64,000 nt of DNA from Bacteroidota bacterium (GTDB taxonomy: Bacteria > Bacteroidota > Bacteroidia > Chitinophagales > Chitinophagaceae), in the NCBI GenBank assembly GCA_023424015.1, contig JAFAEM010000007.1, positions 1 through 64,000 on the forward strand, written 5' to 3'. Position 1 is the first letter of the stretch, and every line of letters starts with the position of its first letter. A program made the translations under genes and the position numbers. Of the stretch, positions 51,704 through 60,803 are shown in pieces. Under the pieces are notes generated by a model. It was not told where the DNA came from. It made no database searches and saw nothing but the letters and a program-made list of their open reading frames with translations.

Positions 51704-52470
51704 AACGAACCCACCAAAACGCCACCCCTACGGGGTTCAGCTTTTCGTGTGAATTGCATTTCTACCAAAACGTCGTGCCTACGGCACTTTGGTGTTTTCG
51801 GTCTTAACGCGACCTCTTTGTCTTTAATTAGAATCAAAAATTAGTGATACATAAAAAATCCTGATTGTATTGCAAATCTGAAAAAATGCAGGATCACAGC
51901 CCCATCGGGGCGGCGTTTTGGTAGCCCGTGCGTCCCCGGTGTATTTTGAGTGCCGTAGGCACGACGTTATAATCCAAGGTTATGATTTAAACGTTTTTCG
52001 AATTCGTGAGATTCGTGTCTAAATTTCCCCGTGGCTAATCCAATTAACCCCGCGTTCGGCCAGGTAACCTATGACAAAATCAAAGAACTCACCAAAACGC
52101 CACCCCTACGGGGTTCAGCTTTTCGTGTGAATCGCATTTCTACCATAACGTCGTGCCTATGGCACTTTGGGTGCTCCCGGTCTGAAGATGATTTCTTTGT
52201 CTTTGATTTGTATTATTTGATTGCCCGACAATCAATGCCTCATTCGAAAATCACGTTTGAATATCAAATTTGAAAAATTCGGGATCACAGCCCCATCGGA
52301 GGCGGCGTCTTGGTAGCCTCCAATATCCAAAAGCGATTGGAGTGCCGTAGGCACGACGTTTTGAATCAACGTAAAGATCAAAACATTTTCGAATAAATAT
52401 TTACATTACGAATTCACCCAAACGTCACACTACGGGTTCATGTTTTTTGTTACGTCATTTTCCACCATAC
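51704..52470. repeat. Second array of the hairpin repeat family, opposite orientation
   Basis: Two full units and part of a third, read in reverse relative to 1-1290. First unit: ACCCC-TAC-GGGGT (51724-51736), GTGCC-TAC-GGCAC (51775-51787), GCCCC-ATC-GGGGC (51899-51911) and GTGCC-GTA-GGCAC near 51951. The spacer at 51809-51895, with 'aacgcgacctctttgtcttt' and 'aatcctgattgtattgc', is the reverse complement of the spacer of the fourth unit at 1000-1080. The second unit begins near 52088. Between the units is a displaced piece of the neighbouring gene. No gene is supported in 51482-52494. Confidence 0.9.
51978..52082 (-). pseudogene. Displaced copy of the 3' end of the saccharopine-dehydrogenase-like gene
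   Basis: This stretch repeats 52473-52560, the last codons and downstream flank of the gene to the right. Read on the minus strand it still encodes 'FDFVIGYLAERGVNWISHG', against 'FDFVINYLAERGVNWVSHE' in the intact gene, then a stop. A 13-bp insertion ('tctaaatttcccc' region) follows the shared coding part. It lies between two hairpin-repeat units, so it probably moved or was duplicated with them. Confidence 0.85.
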
Positions 52471-52494
52471 CGTAATGATTTAAACGTTTTCGAA

Positions 52495-53625
52495 TTAATG
52501 AGATTCGTGGCTAACCCAATTAACCCCGCGTTCGGCCAGGTAATTGATAACAAAATCAAAACAGGGTTTATTTTTTCCTACCAGTTCCGGCGGAAATACA
52601 CCTTTTTCCTTAAACAGACCATTCACCAGAAGGTTTACAGCCGCCGTGCAGGTGTAACCTGTTGTTCGCGACATGGAGGATGTATCGCTGGCCCGGTCAT
52701 ATTCGTCATAAAGATCATATACGATGGATTTGGGTGAGCCATCTTTTTCACCAGCCACAATTACTTTCATGACGGTAAATTCTTCATCGCCTGGTTGCAA
52801 CTTCCAGTCATTGATCAGGATATGTGAAGTAAACTCAAGCGGGCTTATCGAGACATCTTTAATGTGGATGGGCCGGGTATCGAAGAAGCCAGCCTGTTGC
52901 AGGGCAATCACCAGGTCGATATGCCCCGGAAAACGAAGGGTTTTCTCTTTCATATCAGGGATATGTTTCATGGTGTAGATCAATGAGCGAAGCCCGTCCG
53001 TGTTGAAGGCTTCCAACTCGCCTGCTTTGTCAAACCACATGATCTCGCGATCACTCAGGGCTGGCTTGGTAACAAGTAGTCCATTTTCTACCATGCGCGC
53101 AGGGCGTATATATTCCTCGATCACATCAATGGGTGAGAAAGGCGCTTTATAATTAAAGGGAGGTTTTTTATCTTTTGGCAAGCCGCCTACATAACATTCA
53201 ACGCGGTTCACCTTCATATCCTCGTTGTACCGGCCAATTATAAAATTGCTCATACCCGGCGCCACACCGCAATCGGTTATGACGGTTACCTTGTTTTTTT
53301 TGGCCAGCTCATCGAGTTGCAACGCGTCTTCCGGGAAAAAGGAAATATCAACAGTATTTTTGCCTGATCGGATAACGGCTTCAAGGGTTTTATATCCCAT
53401 AAAACCTGGGACAGCAGTCACGACCAGGTCGAATCCCTGAAGCAATGCGGGATAGGAACCGTAGTCGGAAAGATCAGTGGGTTTTGTAAGGACCTTTTGA
53501 TTCTTTTTATTTAACGTGTCCAGGTTTGTTGTATTCAAATCGAAAGAAACCACCTCGTGCTGGTTGCTAAGATCCAGAGCAATTGCCCGGCCTACCATTC
53601 CTGCGCCTAAAACCGCGACTTTCAT
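52495..53625 (-). CDS. Saccharopine dehydrogenase family oxidoreductase
   Basis: 376 residues from the ATG at 53625 (MKVAVLGAGMVGRAIA), which places the Rossmann GxGxxG at the very N-terminus; a frame opening at 53664 adds 13 unlikely residues. The remainder ('LVVTAVPGFMGYKTLEAVIRSGKNTVDISFF' in outline, 'CGVAPGMSNFIIGRY', 'LRFPGHIDLVIALQQAGFFDT', 'MSRTTGYTCTAAVNLL') is that of the saccharopine dehydrogenase/lysine-pathway family. The cytoplasmic NAD(P)-dependent reaction acts on lysine-type or carboxynorspermidine-type substrates; which one is open. The Gfo/Idh/MocA gene ends 81 bp upstream on the same strand. The promoter may be TACCTTTA at about 53645. Confidence 0.9.
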   Translation of the reverse strand: MKVAVLGAGMVGRAIALDLSNQHEVVSFDLNTTNLDTLNKKNQKVLTKPTDLSDYGSYPALLQGFDLVVTAVPGFMGYKTLEAVIRSGKNTVDISFFPEDALQLDELAKKNKVTVITDCGVAPGMSNFIIGRYNEDMKVNRVECYVGGLPKDKKPPFNYKAPFSPIDVIEEYIRPARMVENGLLVTKPALSDREIMWFDKAGELEAFNTDGLRSLIYTMKHIPDMKEKTLRFPGHIDLVIALQQAGFFDTRPIHIKDVSISPLEFTSHILINDWKLQPGDEEFTVMKVIVAGEKDGSPKSIVYDLYDEYDRASDTSSMSRTTGYTCTAAVNLLVNGLFKEKGVFPPELVGKNKPCFDFVINYLAERGVNWVSHESH

Positions 53626-53706
53626 TCTCAGAAATTTTTGGGGTAAAGGTAGCGAATCCGTCACCGGCTGTCAGCCGGGCAGATTAACGACATTGTACGT
53701 TTATGA

Positions 53707-55110
53707 CTACATCGTTATCTCCATCACCTGGTTTGTCAGCCGGCTTTCTTCTGCTTTAAAGCACATGATATGACTTTCGATCGACGCGTCAATGGTTGAG
53801 GTAAGCAGGTTGGGATTATGCTGCGCAACCGCCTGGATCCAATCAGATACCATGCGCCAGTCGCCCCCACCATGGCCTTCGTTCTTATAATGGGCAACTT
53901 CGGTCGTTTTTGTATGCCAGGTCTTGGTTTTATTGGTGCGAAAATCGAAGATCTTGAACTGGTTCATATCACCTTCGAGATAACCCATGCTACCCATCAC
54001 ACGTGTGCGACGCCCACCAAATGGCGTAAAGGCTTCCATATTAAAAGTGGCAGTGACGCCATCGTCAAAGAGAATATTGGTGGTATAATGATCGCATTGA
54101 TCGTTGTCCATTTTATAGACACAACGACCGTAATCGGTGGTCTTCAGGTATTGCAGGATGGCTGCTGGTTGTTTGCTTTTTTCTTTTGGCAGATCAAAAA
54201 CATAAGTACGCTGCCGGTCGCGATGATAGATCTTGAGCGCAGAGTAGGGGCATTTATACTCTACCGGGCAACCATCAGTACATCTCTCTTTGCTACCCTG
54301 CGGCGCATTTTCTTTGGTAAACCATTTCAGGTTGCCAAAGGCCTGGATCTTTTTGGAATCCTTACCCAGCATCCATTTTAGCACATCCAGGTCATGACAG
54401 GATTTGGCGAGTATGATCGGTGTAGTGGTCTTACTGTTGTGCCAGTTGCCGCGTACATACGAATGGCTCATGTGTATATGGTCGATCGGTTCCAGGTGCT
54501 GCAGGCTGATCACTTCACCTATCGTTCCGCTTTGTATGAGTTCCCGGAGCTTTATAAAGTAAGGAGCATATCTTAATACATGACAGACGGCAACGATGCG
54601 ACCCGTTTTTTTGGCCAGGTCCAGGATTTCGCGGCATTCCTTCTCTGTAGGAGCGATCGGTTTTTCGAGCAATACATCGTAACCCATTTTTAAGGCAGCC
54701 ATGCAAGGCTCATAGTGCAGGAGATCAGGTGTGCTGATGATGACTGCATCCGCGAATTTGGGTTTGGAAAACACATCCTGCCAGTTGGCAAAACAATTTG
54801 ACTTCGGGATATTGTGCTTGGCCGCATAGCGTTCACTACGTAAATGGTTAGGGTCAGCGACACCCAAAATCTTTAATTGCTCGGGATACTCGATGGCATA
54901 ATCGCCGTATACATTGCCCCTGGCTCCTGCACCGATCGTGATCGCCGTTACAGGTTTGGATAATTGTTTGTAAAGAGGGTTGTCGGGAAGGATTAGTGGT
55001 TCACCCGTTTCATTTTTAGCCCAAAGCGAAAAAGGGAAAAACGTAGAGCCGATCCTGATACCAAATTGTTTCAATAGGTTCTTTCCGGTCGAAAGGGGGT
55101 TCATGTTCAT
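53707..55110 (-). CDS. Gfo/Idh/MocA family oxidoreductase
   Basis: 467 residues. NAD-binding N-terminal fold ('AITIGAGARGNVYGDYA', 'LKILGVADPNHLRSERYAAKH') and the central 'VLLEKPIAPTEKECREIL' lysine motif typical of sugar or inositol dehydrogenases; the C-terminal domain carries 'TFNMEAFTPFGGRRTRVMGSMGYLEGD' in outline. An insertion with four cysteines ('RCTDGCPVEYKCPY') may bind metal. The N-terminal 25 residues before the Rossmann fold are mildly hydrophobic; export (for example by Tat) is not supported by a twin-arginine motif. Substrate unknown. Confidence 0.88.
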   Translation of the reverse strand: MNMNPLSTGKNLLKQFGIRIGSTFFPFSLWAKNETGEPLILPDNPLYKQLSKPVTAITIGAGARGNVYGDYAIEYPEQLKILGVADPNHLRSERYAAKHNIPKSNCFANWQDVFSKPKFADAVIISTPDLLHYEPCMAALKMGYDVLLEKPIAPTEKECREILDLAKKTGRIVAVCHVLRYAPYFIKLRELIQSGTIGEVISLQHLEPIDHIHMSHSYVRGNWHNSKTTTPIILAKSCHDLDVLKWMLGKDSKKIQAFGNLKWFTKENAPQGSKERCTDGCPVEYKCPYSALKIYHRDRQRTYVFDLPKEKSKQPAAILQYLKTTDYGRCVYKMDNDQCDHYTTNILFDDGVTATFNMEAFTPFGGRRTRVMGSMGYLEGDMNQFKIFDFRTNKTKTWHTKTTEVAHYKNEGHGGGDWRMVSDWIQAVAQHNPNLLTSTIDASIESHIMCFKAEESRLTNQVMEITM

Positions 55111-55270
55111 ATTGGATGCGATTTTTACCAGGCGGCTTGTTAAAGTTACCTGCTTTATTCAAACGTAATCCGTCGCTGTATATTTTGCCGGGTGTTCAAT
55201 GTATTTAGCAATGGAAAAGCAGGCCAAACTTTCAGCCGTCCACATGGGTGCAAAAGTTTTAAGATAAACT

Positions 55271-56266
55271 TTAGTCGATAGCCGGAATATGCATGATCTC
55301 TTTCATAAATCGTCCCGATTCGGCTAATACCGTTTCCACATCCTTGGATTTTATGGCAGAACCGATCACATGATCACCGGCACCGGGCACAGGGTGTTCT
55401 CGTTTTAGACTGTCAGGTGTGCCTAACTGCCGGAACATCCGGGTCATGGCCGATACCTTTACCACTTTATCCTGGTGATCCTCGTCTTTGTAATAGTATA
55501 AAAGCAGTGTTGGCTGTTTGATCCTTTCAAAGACCGAAGCTTTCATGGAGGTTTCCAATAACTCTTCAAGTTCCACAGTCGATTCCATCCTGTAACGATG
55601 ATACCAGTATTTCTTATAGATCGCCGTGGTATCTGATGAAGTATTGTATTTCCCTTTTACCAGCCTGGCGATCTGTAAGCCCCAGGGATTGTTTAAAACC
55701 CAGGCATTCGGGTCATTGATTGCGATATTTGGTGACAGTAGGATGAGGCCAGCTATTTCCGGGTACTCCGCCGCGAGTTTGAGCGCGAGGGTGCCGCCGG
55801 TAGAAGTGCCGATCAATATTACTTTATCGCCGAGTTGTTTACCGATGGCAAAAGCTTCTTTCGCAGAGTTCCAGAGTTTCTCTGCCGTTAAGTTGACCAT
55901 AGGTTCGGTCGTTTCCAGGCCATGTTCCGCAAGTCTGGCCAGGTAAAGATTGCATCCGAATTGTTGGGCAAGCCTGGTATGAACCGGGTCACCTTCTTCC
56001 TGGCTGGCTGAAAATCCGTGGAGGTACACCAGGGACCATCCGGTTTTTTGTTTCAGCGAGTCATTTTGCCAGATGATCCTTGCTTCATTGTCTGGTTTTA
56101 TGTTATAAGCAGATTCCTGCTTACGTATGTATTTTTCAAGTTCAGGGAGTGCTGCCGGAACCGGGGGAAGCTCATTTATAAAAACCGGCTTGTCAGGGTG
56201 GGGGCCGAGGAAGTAAATAACGATTAGTACTAAAACAGTGATGCCTAACCCTTTAAAGAATTTCAT
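55271..56266 (-). CDS. Membrane-anchored alpha/beta hydrolase
   Basis: 331 residues from the ATG at 56266 (MKFFKGLG); ATGs at 56272 and 56281 add two or five residues. One N-terminal anchor (about 5-22). The hydrolase fold is shown by 'LVYLHGFSASQEEGDPV', the nucleophile elbow 'GTSTGG', 'PTLLLYYYKDEDHQDKVV' with the acidic residue, and a C-terminal His in 'GAGDHVIGSAI'. This resembles esterase or lysophospholipase-like serine hydrolases facing the periplasm. Divergent from typA. Confidence 0.88.
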   Translation of the reverse strand: MKFFKGLGITVLVLIVIYFLGPHPDKPVFINELPPVPAALPELEKYIRKQESAYNIKPDNEARIIWQNDSLKQKTGWSLVYLHGFSASQEEGDPVHTRLAQQFGCNLYLARLAEHGLETTEPMVNLTAEKLWNSAKEAFAIGKQLGDKVILIGTSTGGTLALKLAAEYPEIAGLILLSPNIAINDPNAWVLNNPWGLQIARLVKGKYNTSSDTTAIYKKYWYHRYRMESTVELEELLETSMKASVFERIKQPTLLLYYYKDEDHQDKVVKVSAMTRMFRQLGTPDSLKREHPVPGAGDHVIGSAIKSKDVETVLAESGRFMKEIMHIPAID

Positions 56267-56339
56267 AGACATGATTTCCATAAAACTACGCTAAAACGCT
56301 GTTTTTCTTTCAACAATGCCTTAATTAATGCCCCATTCC

Positions 56340-56371
56340 TTTGCTGCCCCCGTATTAATGCCGTAACTTTG
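56340..56371 (+). promoter_or_regulatory. Promoter of typA (TTTG-N20-TAACTTTG)
   Basis: TTTG at 56340-56343 and TAACTTTG at 56364-56371 with 20 bp between them match the Bacteroidota housekeeping promoter. The ATG follows 17 bp after the -7 box. Confidence 0.8.
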
Positions 56372-56388
56372 CCGCCCGGAAAAAATAT

Positions 56389-58200
56389 ATGGAAATAAGA
56401 AACATAGCAATCATTGCCCACGTTGACCACGGTAAAACTACCCTGGTAGATAAGATATTACATGCTACCAAGGTATTCAGGGAAAACCAGGATACCGGTG
56501 AGCTCATCATGGACAGCAATGACCTGGAGCGTGAAAGAGGTATCACCATTTTCAGTAAGAATGCTTCAGTGACTTACAAAGGTGTAAAGATTAACGTGAT
56601 CGACACGCCGGGCCACGCCGACTTTGGAGGTGAAGTGGAAAGGGTTTTGAAAATGGCGGATGGGGTGTGCCTGCTGGTGGATGCCTTTGAAGGTCCTATG
56701 CCACAAACCCGGTTTGTATTGCAAAAAGCTTTACAACTCAACCTGAAGCCTATCGTCATCATTAATAAAGTAGATAAGCCCAATTGCCGCCCCGATGAAG
56801 TGCATGACGCGGTTTTTGAATTATTCTTCAACCTAGACGCTTCCGAGGAGCAGTTGGATTTCCCAACTTATTATGGGTCTGGAAAAAATGGCTGGTTCAA
56901 TGATTCATTGGAACCGGTTGACAATATCAATCCTTTGCTGGATGGTATCTTAAAACATGTGCCACCACCAAAAGTGAATGAAGGTCCCCTGCAAATGCAG
57001 ATCACTTCACTCGACTATTCATCTTTCCTCGGAAGGATAGCCATTGGTAAAGTGAGCCGTGGTACCATCTACGAAAACCAGCCGATTGCATTAATGCAGG
57101 CTAATGGCGTGATCAAAAAGATGCGTATAAAAGAGTTGTACGTGTTTGAAGGCATGGGCAAGAAGAAAGTGACTGAAGTTGTGGCCGGTGATCTTTGCGC
57201 TGTCGTCGGTATTGAAGATTTTAATATCGGTGATACGATCGCAGATGCTGAAACACCAGAAGCATTACCCGTTATCAGCGTGGATGAGCCAACGATGAAC
57301 ATGTTGTTCTCCGTGAACAACTCCCCGTTCTTTGGTAAGGATGGAAAGTTTGTGACCAGCCGTCACCTGCGTGACCGCCTGATGAAGGAAACTGAAAAGA
57401 ACCTGGCCTTGAAAGTAATGGATAGCGAAGATGGCGACAGCCTGGTTGTATATGGTCGTGGCATCCTGCACCTGGGTGTATTGATCGAGACCATGCGTCG
57501 TGAAGGATATGAGTTGACCGTAGGACAGCCACAGGTGATAGTGAAAGAGATTGATGGTAAAAAATGCGAGCCATACGAAACCCTGGTGGTTGATGTGCCG
57601 CAGGAATTTGCCAGCAAGGTGATCGACTTGGTATCACGTCGTAAAGGCGAGATGCTGATCATGGAAACAAAAGGTGAAATGCAGCACCTGGAATTCGATA
57701 TTCCGTCAAGAGGCCTGATCGGTTTGCGTACGCAAATGCTGACCGCAACAACAGGTGAAGCTGTGATGGCGCATCGCTTCAGCGAATACAAACCCTGGAA
57801 GGGTCCGATCCCCGGTCGCAACAATGGGGTGTTGATCTCAAAAAATACAGATAAAACAACTGGTTATTCGATAGATAAATTACAGGATCGCGGGACTTTC
57901 TTCGTGGATCCGGGCGAAGATGTATATGCCGGCCAGATCATCGCGGAAAATATTAAACCCGGCGACCTCGTGGTCAACGCGACCGAAGGAAAAAAACTCA
58001 CCAACCACCGCGCAAGTGGTAGTGATGATGCTACGCGCATTGCACCGAAAACATTGATGACCCTCGAAGAGTGCATGGAATATATCCAGCAGGATGAGTG
58101 CATCGAAGTAACGCCCAATTTCATCCGCATGCGTAAAGTAATTTTGGATGAAAACGAGAGGCAGAAGCAGAGTAAGAAGATGAGTGCGGAAGCGGTGTAA
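56389..58200 (+). CDS. typA: Ribosome-associated GTPase TypA/BipA
   Basis: 603 residues, normal length. G1 'AHVDHGKTTL', G2 region 'ERERGITIFSKNASV', G3 'DTPGHADF', G4 'NKVDKPNCRPDEV' are intact. Domains II, III and V and the BipA-specific C-terminal domain follow ('GRGILHLGVLIETMRREGYEL', 'SRGLIGLRTQMLTATTGEA'). TypA binds the ribosome like EF-G and assists 50S assembly and growth under stress or cold. It is monocistronic, with a well-formed promoter and a hairpin terminator downstream. Confidence 0.98.
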   Translation: MEIRNIAIIAHVDHGKTTLVDKILHATKVFRENQDTGELIMDSNDLERERGITIFSKNASVTYKGVKINVIDTPGHADFGGEVERVLKMADGVCLLVDAFEGPMPQTRFVLQKALQLNLKPIVIINKVDKPNCRPDEVHDAVFELFFNLDASEEQLDFPTYYGSGKNGWFNDSLEPVDNINPLLDGILKHVPPPKVNEGPLQMQITSLDYSSFLGRIAIGKVSRGTIYENQPIALMQANGVIKKMRIKELYVFEGMGKKKVTEVVAGDLCAVVGIEDFNIGDTIADAETPEALPVISVDEPTMNMLFSVNNSPFFGKDGKFVTSRHLRDRLMKETEKNLALKVMDSEDGDSLVVYGRGILHLGVLIETMRREGYELTVGQPQVIVKEIDGKKCEPYETLVVDVPQEFASKVIDLVSRRKGEMLIMETKGEMQHLEFDIPSRGLIGLRTQMLTATTGEAVMAHRFSEYKPWKGPIPGRNNGVLISKNTDKTTGYSIDKLQDRGTFFVDPGEDVYAGQIIAENIKPGDLVVNATEGKKLTNHRASGSDDATRIAPKTLMTLEECMEYIQQDECIEVTPNFIRMRKVILDENERQKQSKKMSAEAV

Positions 58201-58264
58201 GCAATGAAGCTGCGAGCTGTGAGCGATGAGCTTCGAGCGTTGAGAATTTCGATTGATAATATTT

Positions 58265-58291
58265 AAGCGTTCTATTTGGGCGCTTTTTTTA
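58265..58291 (+). terminator. Terminator of typA
   Basis: AAGCG (58265-58269) pairs with CGCTT (58281-58285), followed by TTTTTT. The stem is short but the tail is good. It lies 65 bp past the stop, after a stretch of 'gagctgtgagcgatgagc' repeats. Confidence 0.65.
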
Positions 58292-58380
58292 TGCAGTTCC
58301 GATATTCGTTGTGTATATGGTTGTGTGATTGGAGTTAATTATTGATATCGAAATTCCTCTTTACCTAATTGCCGCACAAA

Positions 58381-58410
58381 ACGTCCCGATGGAACGCGGG
58401 GTGTCCCAAA
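58381..58410. repeat. Solitary palindromic repeat-like element
   Basis: The stretch begins acgtcccgatggaacgcg and ends gtgtccc: a hairpin CGTCC-CGAT-GGAACG with one mismatch, followed by a G-rich tail. Its layout resembles the hairpin-plus-tail modules of the arrays but the tail differs. The rest of 58292-58586 holds no gene; 18 bp before the next start there is an inverted repeat TAGCAGG/CCTGCTA (58528-58534, 58562-58568). Confidence 0.35.
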
Positions 58411-58586
58411 TTTTAAAATTCTGATGTCTCCTCTGTGAGCAAGTTAGCAGAAAAGGGCACGATGATTTTTATCTTATTATGCCGAAAGAAGGAAGATTTG
58501 TATATTACTCTTCAATCTACAAATAAATAGCAGGTACGTCCACATAAAAAGTAAGTTTTCGCCTGCTAGCAATAAAAGACACCTAC

Positions 58587-59309
58587 ATGGCTGCCAGTAA
58601 AAGAATGTGTATTTTTTTGTTTCTTTTAGTAACAAAATTTGGATTTGCACAAGTGCTCTCACAACCATATGATTATCCCATCAAGCCGGGGTCAGAAAGC
58701 TGGCAGGCACTAAAAACCCATAAAGAAATGGTGCAGGTATGTCAGGTACCGGAAGAGATTTTGCAGCAACTTACAACACCGGCTTTATTGGAAACCTGTC
58801 TTTCCTATCCTTTGCTATTGGATATGTTTGCTTTTGATGATTTAAAGAAAGGGTTTGAGCAAACCCCTGGGGTTTAATGGTTATCAGTCATTTGGTTAAA
58901 AAACCAGACTTTGCTGATGTTCTGATTAAATATTACAAAAGCATTGACGTTGCCGGTGTTGATACTATGTCAATTTCTTCTATACGAGGTAAATTCTTAG
59001 TAAAATTGGAGCACTATTGAATTGTTTTTCTGAACAGACCATTTTATTAGTCAAATAAGGACCATCAACGACAAAGTGCTGCTCACATTGCTGATGGATA
59101 GACTAATCGTAAAAAATAGTTTATCAAACATATATGGATTAGTGGGAAAAACGACATTGGTTTATGCCATAGTCAGTATCGTGAATGCATTAGCTCCAGA
59201 TGAATTATTGAAAAATGATAAACTTAATAAATATAAATCACAACTGCATTTAACAGCTATACCTGATATAAAGGATGTTATTTTGTTGACAGAAACGCTT
59301 ATACCATGA
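58587..59309 (+). pseudogene. Frameshifted remnant of a secreted Bacteroidota protein
   Basis: Pieces of one ~240-codon gene lie in different frames. Frame one (58587-58877) gives a signal peptide and 'PIKPGSESWQALKTHKEMVQVCQVPEEIL...LDMFAFDDLKKGFEQ'. The text then continues as 'FNGYQSFG' (from 58873), 'LVKKPDFADVLIKYYKSIDVAG' (58892 to about 59023), and again in the first frame from about 59060 as 'INDKVLLTLLMDRL...LNKYKSQLHLTAIPDIKD' to the stop at 59309. At least three frameshifts are needed. The stop overlaps the start of the next gene (ATGA), a remnant of an operon. I recall a family of uncharacterised Bacteroidota proteins with 'SWK.LKTHKEM', but have not checked it. Confidence 0.82.
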
Positions 59310-59980
59310 AAACATTTTTTGCAACGAAAAAATTTTTGAGCCCGGCCATCCTGCTCTTCGCCTTATGGGCAGTATTTGCCTGCAACAAGCCTGATAGCGA
59401 AACTTCCGATGGCAAATGCGCCGAAAGCCCGCTGGCGGAGCTTTCCTGGCTGAAAAATTTAACAGACAATAACGGTTCTTACACAATTTATGAGAACGCA
59501 TTTGTTTATTCTTATGTTTTCAAAGGCCGGCAGGTGATCTATTTGTGGAACAGTGCATCGTCCGACTCCCGGGAAGTGGTGTTTAATTGTGATGGCACTG
59601 AACTGATCCCGTTTAATTCGCCGGATGAGGCCTGGGATGAGTTTGAAAATAAAAGAACGGACGAGGTTTTACTCTGGCAAAAAACACCTGACCCCGCTGC
59701 CAGTATATGCGGCGTAAAAAACCCGTTGACTGGTTTACCCTGGCTAAGAAATTTAATTAACGGCAATGGTGCTTACAGGTTTCATAGGGGCGCACTGATC
59801 TACTCTTATCACTTTAAAGGTGAACAAGTGATCTATGTATGGAACAGGGCTGCATCTTACTCGCCGGAAGTTGTGTTTAATTGTGACGGCGCAGAGCTTA
59901 TTCCATATCCATCGTGGCCGGAATTAGAAGAGTTTAAAAATGAAAGAACAGATGAAATTTTATTATGGGAAAAAGAATAA
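59306..59980 (+). CDS. Lipoprotein made of two internal repeats, function unknown
   Basis: 224 residues. The signal ends 'LWAVFACNKP' with a lipid-attached Cys at about residue 26. Two ~85-residue copies follow: one with 'PLAELSWLKNL', 'AFVYSYVFKGRQVIYLWN', 'EVVFNCDGTELIPF', 'RTDEVLLWQK', the other with 'PLTGLPWLRNL', 'ALIYSYHFKGEQVIYVWN', 'EVVFNCDGAELIPY', 'RTDEILLWEK'. Each copy has two cysteines (start and 'FNCDG') that could pair. The function is unknown. The ATG overlaps the stop of the broken gene before it. Confidence 0.75.
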   Translation: MKTFFATKKFLSPAILLFALWAVFACNKPDSETSDGKCAESPLAELSWLKNLTDNNGSYTIYENAFVYSYVFKGRQVIYLWNSASSDSREVVFNCDGTELIPFNSPDEAWDEFENKRTDEVLLWQKTPDPAASICGVKNPLTGLPWLRNLINGNGAYRFHRGALIYSYHFKGEQVIYVWNRAASYSPEVVFNCDGAELIPYPSWPELEEFKNERTDEILLWEKE

Positions 59981-59986
59981 AGAACT

Positions 59987-60752
59987 ATGAAGAAGTTATT
60001 TATCACCTGGCTAATCTGGCTACCTTTTTCTAATGCAGCCGCTCAATTTACCATCTATACTCCAAATGGTTCTACTGTTCCCAATGTCACAATAAACCCA
60101 GAAATGACACCTGCGGGGATTGCAGCGGCCAACGACTACGTTGATATTACATATCCTAATGCTACTAGGTTAGCGGATGCTTCTAACACCTATAATTGCC
60201 ATGCTTACTCATTTTATTTGACTGAGGGTGGCAATACCAATGCTTGGATAAACGCTTTTTTACCAACCATTTATTGGGATGACGAAAGTTATACTGAAGT
60301 AGTTGAACCACGGTATTATTCAAAAGTGACCTATGCCGATGAGGGTCACTCAGCAATAGCAACAGGTACAGCTGACGAGTTCATCTCAAAATGGGGTACT
60401 CTCCCTTTAATGAGACACCATAAAGATTATGTTCCTGAAGAATACCTTCCCTCAGATTTCAAGTACTACAATCGGAATTTTTCCATTTCCGGCCCGAATG
60501 CCATTTGTGCTACTGTTTCTGATCCGTATATTATTCCCGCGCTGCCTCCGGGCACGAGCTGATATTACCAAGAGGAAAGATGTAAAGGAACTGTGGATAA
60601 CAGACCGGTTGGGTAATGTCCGTTTTAAACAGAAATATAATGCCGGTCAAAAAAATGTCAGTATTAACATTTCTTCACTACCACCCGGCATTTATGCAGT
60701 GGTAGCTTCCCATGGTAAAAGCCAGGTTTCAGAGAAATTCATTAAGGAGTAA
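59987..60752 (+). pseudogene. T9SS cargo gene broken by an internal deletion, with Cys/His motif
   Basis: The first part (59987-60562, 191 codons) has a signal peptide (ending 'NAAAQ'), 'ASNTYNCHAYSFYLTEGG' with Cys71-His72, 'YADEGHSAIATG' with His121, and a start of an Ig-like region 'ISGPNAICATVSDPYIIPALPPG', then stops at once. The type A sorting domain ('LWITDRLGNVRFKQKYNAG', 'INISSLPPGIYAVV', 'VSEKFIKE') follows in another frame (about 60565-60752). The usual middle segment is missing, so an internal deletion with a frameshift is the simplest reading. The Cys-His pattern hints at a papain-like or NlpC-like fold (inference). Confidence 0.75.
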
Positions 60753-60803
60753 CAAAAATTGAATTCCAATGACTGGGAACGCATATAGGCATTCCGGGTG
60801 ATG

